Shown here piece by piece: positions 9,584 through 19,396 of a stretch of DNA of 34,247 nucleotides (the first letter of the stretch is position 1; every line of letters starts with the position of its first letter). The notes under the pieces were generated by a model, which had not been told where the DNA came from, searched no databases, and worked only from the letters and a program-made list of their open reading frames with translations. The DNA lies in the NCBI GenBank assembly GCA_947596225.1, contig CANQEX010000010.1, positions 1 through 34,247 of the forward strand. The letters are read 5' to 3'. Made by a program: the position numbers and the translations under genes. The stretch comes from an uncultured Clostridia bacterium (GTDB lineage: Bacteria; Bacillota; Clostridia; TANB77; CAG-508).

Positions 9584-10354
9584 ATGAAACAAATATTAGA
9601 AGTAAAAAATATAAGTAAAAAATACCAAGGAAAAGAAGGAGAAGTTTTAGCTATAAATAATGTTAATTTTAATATTAAAGAAGGTGAATTTGTTAGTATT
9701 ATTGGACCAAGTGGATGTGGAAAATCAACTCTTCTTTCGATTATAGCTGGTTTAGAAGATAAAACAACAGGTGATATTTATATAGAAGGAGAAAAAATAA
9801 ACGGTATTTCAGAAAAGATAGGTTATATGCTTCAAAGAGATTGTTTATTAGAGTGGAGAAATATATTAAATAATACAATATTTGGGCTTGAAATAAAAAA
9901 TAATATAGATAAAGCTTCAAAACAATATGTAATAGATTTATTAAAAAAATATGATTTATATGATTTTATAAATAAATATCCAAGTGAGCTTTCAGGAGGA
10001 ATGAGACAAAGAGTTGCTTTAATTAGAACTCTTGCTACTAGGCCAAAAATTTTGTTATTAGATGAAGCTTTTTCTGCACTTGATTATCAAACTAGAATAA
10101 TGGTAACAAATGATATTTATGAAATTTTAAGAAAAGAAAAAATAACAACTTTAATGGTAACACATGATATTTCAGAAGCAATAAGTATGTCAGATAGAGT
10201 TTTAGTTTTAAGTAAAAGACCAGGAACTATAAAAAATATACATGAGATAAATTTTGATATAGATAATAGAACACCAATAAATTGTAGAGAAAGAACGGAA
10301 TTTACCAATTATTTTAATATTTTATGGAAGGAGTTGGGAGTTGATGAAAAATAA
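9584..10354 (+). CDS. ABC transporter ATP-binding protein (SsuB/TauB/ThiZ-type)
   Basis: Walker A GPSGCGKSTLL, signature LSGGMRQRVALIRTLATRPKILLLDEAFSALD, H-loop VTHDISEA. Confidence 0.95.
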   Translation: MKQILEVKNISKKYQGKEGEVLAINNVNFNIKEGEFVSIIGPSGCGKSTLLSIIAGLEDKTTGDIYIEGEKINGISEKIGYMLQRDCLLEWRNILNNTIFGLEIKNNIDKASKQYVIDLLKKYDLYDFINKYPSELSGGMRQRVALIRTLATRPKILLLDEAFSALDYQTRIMVTNDIYEILRKEKITTLMVTHDISEAISMSDRVLVLSKRPGTIKNIHEINFDIDNRTPINCRERTEFTNYFNILWKELGVDEK

Positions 10355-11150
10355 TATATCTGTTGAACGAAAAGAATATTTGAAAAAAATACGTAAAAGA
10401 AAATTTACTATTATATTTCTACAAATAGCTATATTAGTTGCTTTTTTAGTAATTTGGGAAATACTTGCAAATTTAGAAATTATAGATAGCTTTATAACAA
10501 GTAAACCAAGTAGAATATTTGAAACTTTTATGAATTTAAGCTCAAATGATTTATTAAAACATATTTTAGTAACAACATATGAAACTGTAATAGGCTTTTT
10601 AATTGGAACAACTTTAGGTGTTTTTATTGCAATTATATTATGGTGGTCTGATTATTTATCTGAAATTTTTGAACCATATTTGGTGGTATTAAATAGTTTA
10701 CCTAAAGTAGCATTAGGACCTATAATTATTATTTGGGTTGGTGCTGGAACTCCTGCAATAATTGTTATGGCAGTTGCAATATCACTTATAGTAACAATTT
10801 TGGAAAATTTAAATGGATTTTTAAAAACAGATAAAGAAGTAATTAAAATGGCTAAAACTTTTAAAGCAACAAAATTTCAAATATTAACTAAAATAGTAAT
10901 ACCAGCAAATATTAGTACTTTTATAAATTCTTTGAAAGTAAATATAGGATTATCATTAGTAGGTGTTATTTCTGGAGAATTTTTAGTATCTAAAGCTGGT
11001 TTAGGATATTTAATAGTTTATGGTGGTCAAGTATTCAAATTAGATTTAGTTATGACAAGTGTAATAATACTTGGAATTCTTGCTGGTATAATGTATGGTG
11101 CTGTTTTACTACTAGAAAAAGTAATTACAAAAACAAGGTTTAATATTTAG
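10341..11150 (+). CDS. ABC transporter permease (SsuC/TauC-type)
   Basis: Multi-TM; LNSLPKVALGPIIIIWVGAGTPAIIVMAVAIS motif; overlaps ATPase gene. Confidence 0.93.
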   Translation: MMKNNISVERKEYLKKIRKRKFTIIFLQIAILVAFLVIWEILANLEIIDSFITSKPSRIFETFMNLSSNDLLKHILVTTYETVIGFLIGTTLGVFIAIILWWSDYLSEIFEPYLVVLNSLPKVALGPIIIIWVGAGTPAIIVMAVAISLIVTILENLNGFLKTDKEVIKMAKTFKATKFQILTKIVIPANISTFINSLKVNIGLSLVGVISGEFLVSKAGLGYLIVYGGQVFKLDLVMTSVIILGILAGIMYGAVLLLEKVITKTRFNI

Positions 11151-11238
11151 TCAAGCACAATTAATCTTTACAAACATATGATATAAAAAGCTTTAATATG
11201 AAAATTTCATATTAAAAATATGTGATGGGAGGTTAAAA

Positions 11239-12252
11239 ATGAATAAGAAGAATATTACTTCGATTGTAATTGCTGTAGTAGCTGTTATTGTAGCTATTAT
11301 AATTATTATTAATGGCTTTACAAATCAAGATAATACTGAATTACAAACAATTAATTTAAGTGAGGTAACACGTTCTGTATTTTATTCGCCACAATATGTT
11401 GCTATAAAAAATGGATATTTTGAGAAAAATGGTATGAAAATTGAACTCACAACAGGGCAAGGAGCAGATGCTGTTATGACAGCAGTATTAGCAAATCAAG
11501 CAGATATAGGTTTTGCTGGACCAGAAGCTTCGATATATGTTTATAATGAAGGAAAAGAAGATCATACAGAAGTATTTGCACAACTTACTAAAAGAGATGG
11601 ATCTTTTTTAATTTCAAGAGAACCAAATGATAATTTTTCATGGAAGGATATAAAGGGTAAAACAGTTATTCCAGGAAGAAAAGGTGGAGTTCCATATATG
11701 ACTTTAGAATATGTTTTAAAACAAAATGAAATAAATCCACAAACAGATGCAAGTTTAGATGACAGTATAAAGTTTGACTTAATGGCTGGAGCTTTTTCTG
11801 CTGGAAATGCAGATTATGTAACATTGTTTGAACCAACTGCTTCTCAAACAGTTGCTCAAGGTAAAGGATATATTGTTGCTTCAATTGGTGAGGCAGCAGG
11901 TGAAATTCCATATACAGCATATTTTGCAAAACAAAGCTATATTAATGAAAATAAAGATATAATACAAGGTTTTACAAATAGTATTTATGAAGGTCAACAA
12001 TGGGTGAAAAATCATACAGCTAGAGAAATTGCCGAAGTTGTTCAAGAATTTTTCCCAGATACAGATTTAGATATGTTAGAATCTGCAATACAAAGCTATA
12101 AAAATATTGATGCTTGGAATGAAACTCCAGTTATGACTGAAGAAAGTTTTTCAAGGTTAGAAGATGTTATGATTGAAGCAGGAGAATTACAAGAAAAAGT
12201 ACCATTTAATGAAATTGTAAATAATACTTATGCTGAAAATGCTATAAAATAG
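11239..12252 (+). CDS. ABC transporter substrate-binding protein (NMT1/SsuA/ThiY-like)
   Basis: N-terminal TM/signal; SPQYVAIKNGYFEKNGMKIELTTGQGADAVMTAVLANQADIGFAGPEA. Confidence 0.92.
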   Translation: MNKKNITSIVIAVVAVIVAIIIIINGFTNQDNTELQTINLSEVTRSVFYSPQYVAIKNGYFEKNGMKIELTTGQGADAVMTAVLANQADIGFAGPEASIYVYNEGKEDHTEVFAQLTKRDGSFLISREPNDNFSWKDIKGKTVIPGRKGGVPYMTLEYVLKQNEINPQTDASLDDSIKFDLMAGAFSAGNADYVTLFEPTASQTVAQGKGYIVASIGEAAGEIPYTAYFAKQSYINENKDIIQGFTNSIYEGQQWVKNHTAREIAEVVQEFFPDTDLDMLESAIQSYKNIDAWNETPVMTEESFSRLEDVMIEAGELQEKVPFNEIVNNTYAENAIK

Positions 12253-12281
12253 GCTTGATTTAAAAATATAAATTGTTTAAA

Positions 12282-12321
12282 ATAAAACTATAGTGAAATT
12301 TTTTACTATAGTTTTATTTTT
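12282..12321 (+). terminator. Intrinsic terminator after the ABC operon
   Basis: ATAAAACTATAGT-GAAATTTTTT-ACTATAGTTTTAT then TTTTT. Confidence 0.8.
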
Positions 12322-12331
12322 GGGGGAAATA

Positions 12332-13177
12332 ATGAACTGGATATTTTTTTTAATAATGTATTTAATTTTTTCTGTTATATTTAATCAAGCTTATAAAGTG
12401 TCAACAAAAAATCTAAAAAATGCGGGTGCATTAACAATTTTATTAGAATTAATTGCAGTAATTACACTTATATTTTGTATACCATTTTTTGAAATAAAAT
12501 TTCCTAGTGATATAAAAGTATATCTGTTTTTAGGGTTATCTGTGATATTTTATACATTATCAGATAGATTAAATACTACTGTAAGAAGTGGAATAGAAGC
12601 ATCAACTTTTAATATAATTCTTCAATTATCAACTGTATTTATGATTTTTGCTGGATTAATATTTTTTAAAGAGCCTTTTATAATAAATAAATTTATAGGA
12701 GCTATATTAATTATTGTAAGTAATATTTTAGTATTTTATAAAAAAGGAAATCAAAAAATAGATAAGTATGTGTTTTTAGGAATTCTAGCTAATTTATCTT
12801 TTACAGTTGCACTATTTTTAGATGTTAATATCTCAGATAATTTTAATTTACCAATATATGCTGGTATTACATTAGGAGTTCCAGCGATTTTAATATTTAT
12901 TTTTGAAAAAATTAAAATTGCTGATTTAAAAGATGAATTTATAAATGGAAATAAAAAGGCAATGATACTAACTTCAGTTACTTGGGGACTTTCAATAATT
13001 TTTCAATTAAGAGCATATCAACTTGGAAATGTAAGTATTGTAGCACCACTTGGAGCTTTAACTGTAATTATAAATGTTATTGTTGGATATATATTTTTAA
13101 ATGAAAAAGATAATTTATTAAAAAAATTAATATCTGCACTTTTAATTATATTTGGTATAATTTTAATAAAAATATAA
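12332..13177 (+). CDS. EamA/DMT-family permease-like membrane protein
   Basis: About 10 hydrophobic segments with internal duplication; start at 12332 after ggggg RBS, as the upstream Met lies in a terminator. Confidence 0.75.
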   Translation: MNWIFFLIMYLIFSVIFNQAYKVSTKNLKNAGALTILLELIAVITLIFCIPFFEIKFPSDIKVYLFLGLSVIFYTLSDRLNTTVRSGIEASTFNIILQLSTVFMIFAGLIFFKEPFIINKFIGAILIIVSNILVFYKKGNQKIDKYVFLGILANLSFTVALFLDVNISDNFNLPIYAGITLGVPAILIFIFEKIKIADLKDEFINGNKKAMILTSVTWGLSIIFQLRAYQLGNVSIVAPLGALTVIINVIVGYIFLNEKDNLLKKLISALLIIFGIILIKI

Positions 13178-13239
13178 CTTAACATTCTTCCATATTTTGC
13201 ATAAACTATATAAAGATTTAGTTAGGTAGGTTTATGCTT

Positions 13240-13797
13240 ATGGAAAAAATAAAAATTATTATAGATATTATTAAAAATAATATTGTAAAAATATTTAAAG
13301 GTTTGTATGAAGATGCAAAAAATATAAAGGAAAAAGATCCAGCTGCTAGAAGTTTAATAGAAGTAATTATATTATATTCAGGATTTCATGCACTATTTTT
13401 TCATCGTATTGCACATCTTTTATATAAAAAGAAAATATATTTTATTGCTAGATTAATTTCTCAAGTTTCTAGATTTTTTACAGGAATAGAAATTCATCCA
13501 GGTGCTAAAATTGGAAAAAGATTATTTATAGATCATGGTATTGGAATAGTTATTGGCGAAACAGCAGAAATTGGAGATGATTGTACAATATATCATAATG
13601 TAACATTAGGTGGAACAGGAAAAGACATAAATAAAAGACATCCTACTCTTAAAAACAATGTTTTAGTAGGAACAGGTGCAAAAGTATTAGGGCCAATAGT
13701 AATAGAAAATAATGCAAAAATTGGTGCTGGTGCAGTTGTTTTAAAAGATGTAAAAGAAAATGAAACTGTTGTTGGTATTCCTGCAAGTAAAATATAA
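13240..13797 (+). CDS. cysE: Serine O-acetyltransferase
   Basis: Hexapeptide repeats; [48 protein letters not shown]. Confidence 0.95.
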   Translation: MEKIKIIIDIIKNNIVKIFKGLYEDAKNIKEKDPAARSLIEVIILYSGFHALFFHRIAHLLYKKKIYFIARLISQVSRFFTGIEIHPGAKIGKRLFIDHGIGIVIGETAEIGDDCTIYHNVTLGGTGKDINKRHPTLKNNVLVGTGAKVLGPIVIENNAKIGAGAVVLKDVKENETVVGIPASKI

Positions 13798-13868
13798 TAA
13801 ATATGTTGTTGAATAAAATAAATTTCTGTGATAATATTTAATAGAAAAAAATGAAAGGAGAAATAATT

Positions 13869-14237
13869 ATGAGTAAAGAATTAATAATTAAAAAATGTAA
13901 TAAATGTGGAGAGCTTGTAAAAGTACTTAAAGATAATTGTGAAGTAGTATGCTGTGGAGAGCCTATGAAAAAATTAATACCAAATTCTGTAGATGCAACA
14001 ATAGAAAAACATGTTCCAGAATATGAAGTAAAAGATGGAAAAATATTTGTAAAAGTTAATCATGTAATGGAAGAAGACCATTATATTGAGTGGATTTCTA
14101 TTGTAATGGATGGAAAAGAATGTACAACATATTTAAAACCGGGAATGGAAGCTAAAGCTCATTGTAAATATGTTCCTGGTTCTACAATATATGCTTATTG
14201 TAATAAACATGAATTATGGAAAAAAGAAGTAGAGTAA
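13869..14237 (+). CDS. dfx: Desulfoferrodoxin / superoxide reductase
   Basis: N-terminal KKCNKCGELV...VVCCGEPMKKL; SOR core EKHVPEYE, NHVMEEDHYIEWI, CNKHELWK. Confidence 0.95.
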   Translation: MSKELIIKKCNKCGELVKVLKDNCEVVCCGEPMKKLIPNSVDATIEKHVPEYEVKDGKIFVKVNHVMEEDHYIEWISIVMDGKECTTYLKPGMEAKAHCKYVPGSTIYAYCNKHELWKKEVE

Positions 14238-14238
14238 A

Positions 14239-15795
14239 ATGTTTAGATTAGAAAATATAAAAATATATGAAGATTTATCTGAAGAAGAAGTTCTAAAACA
14301 AGCATGTAGTAAATATAAAATAGATTTTAAAAATATAAAAAAATATAGTATTTATAAGAAATCTATAGATGCTAGAAATAAATCTAATATTCATTATAAT
14401 TATACTATTGATATAGATTATAATGGAAATAGAAAAATAAAAAATGCTAAAATTGTTTCTGAAGAAAATTTTGAATTAAATATAAATGTAAAAAGAAAAA
14501 GTAAGGTAAGACCAGTAATAGTTGGAGCTGGTCCTGCCGGACTTTTTTGTGCGTTAATATTGGTACAAAATGGAATAAAGCCAATTATAATTGAGCGAGG
14601 TAAAAGGGTAGAAGAAAGAGAAAAAATAGTACAAGCATTTTTAGAAAAAGGAAAATTAGACTGTAATACAAATGTTCAATTTGGAGAAGGTGGAGCTGGA
14701 ACTTTTTCAGATGGTAAATTAACTACAAATGTTAATAACCCTTTATGTAGAAAAGTACTTAAAGAATTTGTGAATTTTGGTGCACCGAATCAAATAATGT
14801 ATATAAATAAACCTCATATTGGAACAGATAACTTAATAAAAATAATTTCTAATATGAGAAATTATATAATAGAAAATGGAGGAGAATTTATATTTGAAGA
14901 AAAAGTTATTGATTTCACAATAAAAAATGAAAATATAAGTTCTATAATTACTGAAAAAAGAGAAATTTCTACAGATACTGCAGTTTTTGCAATAGGACAC
15001 AGTGCTAGAGATACATTTGAAAAAATATATGAAAAAGGCTTAAATATGGAAAAAAAGAGTTTTTCTGTAGGAGTTAGAATTGAACATAAACAACAAATGA
15101 TAAATAATTCTCAATATGGTACAAAATCAAAATTAAAATTACCACCTGCAGAATATAAACTTGCATATCATGGAGAAAATCGTTCATGTTACACATTTTG
15201 TATGTGCCCAGGAGGAGTTGTAATTGCTTCTTCTAGTAATGAAGGAGAGGTTGTTACAAATGGTATGAGTAAATTTGCTCGTAATGAAGAAAATGCAAAT
15301 AGTGCAGTATTAGTAAATGTAACACCAGAAGATTTTGAAGGAAGTTCTCCATTACAAGGAATGTATTTTCAAAAAGAATTAGAGCAAAAAGCTTTTAAAT
15401 TAGGTGGCGAAAACTATTATGCACCAGTACAAAGAGTAGAAGATTTTTTTGAAAATAGAAAAACTGTAAAATTAGGAGAAGTAAAACCAAGTTATAAACC
15501 AGGAGTAACTTTATCTAATTTACAAGAAATTTTACCGAGTTATGTTACTAAAACTCTAAAAGAAGGATTATTAGATTTTGACAAAAAAATAAAAGGATTT
15601 GCAAATAAAGATGCAATATTAACTGGAGTTGAAACAAGAAGTTCTTCACCAGTTAGAATAATAAGAAATGATAATTTTGAAGCAAATGTAAAAGGATTTT
15701 ATCCATGTGGAGAAGGGGCTGGTTATGCTGGTGGAATTATGACAGCAAGTATAGATGGAATAAAATGTGCTATAAAAATATTAGAAAAAGAATAA
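14239..15795 (+). CDS. NAD(P)/FAD-dependent dehydrogenase (COG2509-like)
   Basis: RPVIVGAGPAGLFCALILVQNGIKPIIIERGKRVEER; NVQFGEGGAGTFSDGKLTT; C-terminal YPCGEGAGYAGGIMTASIDG. Confidence 0.93.
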   Translation: MFRLENIKIYEDLSEEEVLKQACSKYKIDFKNIKKYSIYKKSIDARNKSNIHYNYTIDIDYNGNRKIKNAKIVSEENFELNINVKRKSKVRPVIVGAGPAGLFCALILVQNGIKPIIIERGKRVEEREKIVQAFLEKGKLDCNTNVQFGEGGAGTFSDGKLTTNVNNPLCRKVLKEFVNFGAPNQIMYINKPHIGTDNLIKIISNMRNYIIENGGEFIFEEKVIDFTIKNENISSIITEKREISTDTAVFAIGHSARDTFEKIYEKGLNMEKKSFSVGVRIEHKQQMINNSQYGTKSKLKLPPAEYKLAYHGENRSCYTFCMCPGGVVIASSSNEGEVVTNGMSKFARNEENANSAVLVNVTPEDFEGSSPLQGMYFQKELEQKAFKLGGENYYAPVQRVEDFFENRKTVKLGEVKPSYKPGVTLSNLQEILPSYVTKTLKEGLLDFDKKIKGFANKDAILTGVETRSSSPVRIIRNDNFEANVKGFYPCGEGAGYAGGIMTASIDGIKCAIKILEKE

Positions 15796-15797
15796 AC

Positions 15798-15826
15798 TTG
15801 ACGAAAACTCGTAAAGAGAGTAAAAT
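15798..15826 (+). promoter_or_regulatory. Sigma-A-type promoter of rnpB
   Basis: TTGACG (15798-15803), 17-nt spacer, TAAAAT (15821-15826); predicted start coincides with P1. Confidence 0.7.
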
Positions 15827-15834
15827 AACAAATA

Positions 15835-16177
15835 GAGTAAATTGAATAGTCGCTGGTGAAATTCGAAAGGATTCACGAGAGGAAAGTCCGGGCTCCATAA
15901 GAGCAATGATACTTGATAACGTCAAGCGGGGGCAACCCTAGGGAAAGTGCAACAGAAAATAACAACCATTTTGGTTCAGGTGAAAAGGCGGAGTAAAAGC
16001 CCACCAGCAGTATAGTGATATACTGGCTGTGTAAACCCTATCTGGAGCAACACCTTGGTAAAGAATGTTAAGACTGCTCGTCATATTCTTGTAAATCCTT
16101 GAGTGGCTTGAAATATATAGCAATATATATTCTAGATAAATGACTATTCACGACAGAACCCGGCTTATAGATTTACT
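15835..16177 (+). ncRNA. rnpB: RNase P RNA, bacterial (class A-like)
   Basis: Conserved GAGGAAAGTCCGGGCTCC and GACAGAACCCGGCTTATAG; AGTAAAT/ATTTACT closing P1; ACAGAAA core. Confidence 0.96.
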
Positions 16178-16179
16178 TT

Positions 16180-16205
16180 AAAGAAGTGCAATTTGCACTT
16201 CTTTT
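16180..16205 (+). terminator. Intrinsic terminator of rnpB
   Basis: AAAGAAGTGCA-ATT-TGCACTTCTTT then T. Confidence 0.85.
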
Positions 16206-16296
16206 GTTAAATAAATGTAAATAAATTGTTATTTATTTTATATATTATTTGTTTTATAATATATATGTATATTATAAAAAGAAAGTTGGTATATAA

Positions 16297-17388
16297 ATGG
16301 GAATAAGAGATTTTTTAAATAATATGTTTGGAAATAAGGAGAAAGAACAAACAGAGAATACTAAACAAACAGTTTCTTCAATGGGAATACCAATAGAAGA
16401 TTATATAAATGCTAGAACAATATATTTAAGAGATATTGAAGATACCAATAAACATTTTTTATATGCAAATGGAGAGCAAAATACTATATATAAAGCTGTA
16501 TTATGGAGAACAGATGGATTAGAAAATGAAATGTTATTGGCTGCTCAATCACAAATTAGTTTTGAATTACCTGTTGGAATGTCAATAGATGAAGCTATTC
16601 AAAATGGAATTATAAGTAATCTTTTAAATAGTGGTAGAGCACAAGAACAAAATTTAAGATCTGATAGAGTAAATCATTTAGGTAAAGTTAATATGCAAAC
16701 TGGTATTGTTGAGCCATCTCATAATGCAGTTGAAAAATGGGTAGAAGATAATTTAACTAGTAAACTTAGACAAATACAAGAAGAAAGAAGAACTCAAGAT
16801 GCTCAATTAAACGAACAACGTAGAAGAGAAGAAGAAAAAACAAATCAAAATATAAATGAAACAAATTCATATTACGAAAATATGAGAAAGGAAAGAAAGC
16901 AGAATCCTAGATTTACAAGTGAAGGTCATGGAGAGTATAGATTAAATAATCCTGTTAATGGCGATATAGTAAGTTTACAAATTCTAGGTAATCCAATGCA
17001 AATAAAAGATAGTTCAGGAAGTTATAATTATTTCTATAATGCAATTAGACAAGATATTTTTCGTGAGGATGATGCTATAAATCTAAACCCAAATGTAAAA
17101 CCAAATCTTCAATTCTCTTTACCATATAAAATTGAAGATATGTGTCAATTTGCAAATGATGATCGTTATCCAGATAATTCTAGAGGAATTGCAAATATGA
17201 TGCAAAACCTTTTAAATATGAAAGGACCATATCATAATTCATTATATGTTGGAGGAATAAGTTTTAAAGATGGCATGTTAGTATTTGCAGATGATGCTAC
17301 AAAAAAAGAAATTATAGATACATATTTACTACAAAAAGAAGAACAAGATAGAAAAAAAGGATATGAAGATGGACCAAATGATAGATAA
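16297..17388 (+). CDS. Hypothetical protein, 363 aa, charged/coiled-coil centre
   Basis: Long uninterrupted ORF with plausible RBS (agaaagttgg); 12 nt before the EndoQ-like gene; no family recognised. Confidence 0.8.
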   Translation: MGIRDFLNNMFGNKEKEQTENTKQTVSSMGIPIEDYINARTIYLRDIEDTNKHFLYANGEQNTIYKAVLWRTDGLENEMLLAAQSQISFELPVGMSIDEAIQNGIISNLLNSGRAQEQNLRSDRVNHLGKVNMQTGIVEPSHNAVEKWVEDNLTSKLRQIQEERRTQDAQLNEQRRREEEKTNQNINETNSYYENMRKERKQNPRFTSEGHGEYRLNNPVNGDIVSLQILGNPMQIKDSSGSYNYFYNAIRQDIFREDDAINLNPNVKPNLQFSLPYKIEDMCQFANDDRYPDNSRGIANMMQNLLNMKGPYHNSLYVGGISFKDGMLVFADDATKKEIIDTYLLQKEEQDRKKGYEDGPNDR

Positions 17389-17400
17389 AAGGAGAAGAAA

Positions 17401-18588
17401 ATGTACGATATATATGCAGATTTACATGTACATATAGGAAGAAGTGAAAGTAATAAGCCAATTAAAATAACAGCTGCTAAAAGTTTAAATTTTGCAAATA
17501 TTGCAAAAGAATGTGTAGAAAGAAAAGGAATAAACTTAGTCGGAATTATTGATTGTGCTTCACCATATGTAATAGAGGATATTGAAAATTTTTTAAAAAC
17601 AGGTGAAGCATATGAAATTGAAGATGGTGGAATAATTTATAAAGATAAAGTTTGTATAATATTAGGTAGTGAAATAGAAACTTCTGAAGTAAATGACGAA
17701 GGAAAAACAGGAAGTGCTCATAATTTATGCTATTTTCCAAAATTAGCAGATATAAAAGCTTTTTCAAATGAAATGAGCCATCATATAAAAAATATCACAT
17801 TAAGTTCTCAAAGAGCAGATATTTCAGCATATAATTTAGTAGATATTGTAGAAAAATATAATGGTGTTTTAATTCCAGCTCATTGCTTTACACCTTATAA
17901 AAGTTTTTATGGAAATTGCACAGATTCTTTAAAAAAGATTTTTAAAGAAAAGTATGATAAAATTCCAGCTATTGAGTTAGGATTAAGTTCAGATACTTTT
18001 TTAGCTGATCAAATAAGCGAATTAGAAACCAAAACTTTTTTGACTAATTCTGATGCACATTCACTTCCAAGGATTGCAAGAGAATATAATAAAATGCAAT
18101 TAGAAGGAATAAGTTTTAAAGAATTTTTAATGGCAATCAAAAATGAAGGTGGAAGAAAAATTGTTGCAAATTATGGTTTAGATCCAAAACTGGGAAAATA
18201 TAATAGAACTTATTGTGAAGTTTGTGGTAAAAGAATACCTGGCGAAGCTCCTGTAACAAAATGTGATACTTGTGACAGTAGAAATATTACAATGGGTGTT
18301 TATGATAGAATAGAGATAATAAAAGATAGAAAAGAAACCAAAAGTCCTGACTTTAGACCTGAATACATATATCAATATCCACTTACATTTATTCCAGGAG
18401 TTGGAGGAAAAACAATAGATAAATTATTAAATCATTTCGGAACAGAAATGACAATCTTACATAAATTATCAGATGATGATATAGAAGCTGTTGTAGGTAA
18501 AAAAATAGCTCAAAACATTGTATTAGCACGTGATGGAAAAATGCATGTTATAGAAGGTGGAGGAGGAGTTTACGGAAAAGTCGAATAA
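17401..18588 (+). CDS. EndoQ-like PHP-domain nuclease with zinc ribbon and helix-hairpin-helix
   Basis: YADLHVHIGRS; PAHCFTPYKSFYG; TNSDAHSLPRIARE; CEVCGKRIPGEAPVTKCDTCDSRN zinc ribbon; FIPGVGGKTIDKLLNHFG HhH-like C-terminus. Confidence 0.88.
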   Translation: MYDIYADLHVHIGRSESNKPIKITAAKSLNFANIAKECVERKGINLVGIIDCASPYVIEDIENFLKTGEAYEIEDGGIIYKDKVCIILGSEIETSEVNDEGKTGSAHNLCYFPKLADIKAFSNEMSHHIKNITLSSQRADISAYNLVDIVEKYNGVLIPAHCFTPYKSFYGNCTDSLKKIFKEKYDKIPAIELGLSSDTFLADQISELETKTFLTNSDAHSLPRIAREYNKMQLEGISFKEFLMAIKNEGGRKIVANYGLDPKLGKYNRTYCEVCGKRIPGEAPVTKCDTCDSRNITMGVYDRIEIIKDRKETKSPDFRPEYIYQYPLTFIPGVGGKTIDKLLNHFGTEMTILHKLSDDDIEAVVGKKIAQNIVLARDGKMHVIEGGGGVYGKVE

Positions 18589-18619
18589 TTATAATTTTAT
18601 TGAATAAACTTTAATAATT

Positions 18620-18646
18620 AAATGAACTATATATAGTTCATTTTTT
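18620..18646 (+). terminator. Intrinsic terminator
   Basis: AAATGAACTATA/TATAGTTCATTT palindrome then TTT. Confidence 0.75.
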
Positions 18647-18672
18647 ATTTAAAAGTTTGTAAAGGATATAAA

Positions 18673-19282
18673 ATGAAAAATATATTATTAGACTACATTT
18701 CCAAGAATAAAAAGAATTTTATAGTAATAATTGTATTATTTTGTATAGGAATTGCTGTTGGAGTATTATTTATAAATAATTCTAATGATCTGCAAAAAAA
18801 TGAATTAAATGAATATATTAATAATTTAATAGAAAATATAAAAAATTCAGAAAATATTGATACCTTTAATATGTTGATTTTAAGCATAAAGCAAAATGTT
18901 GGTTTTATATTGTTAGTATGGTTTTTAGGTTGTACGATTATTGGAGGAATATTCATATATATAACAATTTTATATAAAGGATTTTCTATAGGATATACAA
19001 TATCTGCTATGATAGCTGTTCTTGGTGTGAAACAAGGAATTATTATTTCTATAATTTCATTATTGCTTCAAAATATAATTTTCTTACCAGCCTTTTTTAT
19101 AATAGCAGAAAATCGGAATAAAATTATATAAGGGTATATATAAAAGATGCATTAATTTAAAAGAAGAAGTAATAAGACATACTGTAATTATGTTGATTTC
19201 AATTATATTAGCAATATTGGCAAGTGTTATTGAAGTATATTTTTCTATGAATTTATTAATATTTTTAAAAGAAATTCTTTAA
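18673..19282 (+). pseudogene. spoIIM: Stage II sporulation protein M homologue with a +1-nt frameshift near the C-terminus
   Basis: ORF 18673-19131 is SpoIIM-like (multi-TM); a second frame from 19127 gives YKGIYKRCINLKEEVIRHTVIMLISIILAILASVIEVYFSMNLLIFLKEIL, the expected C-terminal part. Confidence 0.75.
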
Positions 19283-19396
19283 AAAACCTTTACTTTTTTT
19301 AAGATATTTGATATAACATAAATACCTTATGTAAATTATGTTGTTCATATAATTAAAAAATTAAGGCAATACTATTTTGATAGGAGAGGTTAAATA

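Noticed and set aside
15938-16123. 61-aa minus-strand ORF
   Set aside because: Lies entirely inside RNase P RNA; spurious.
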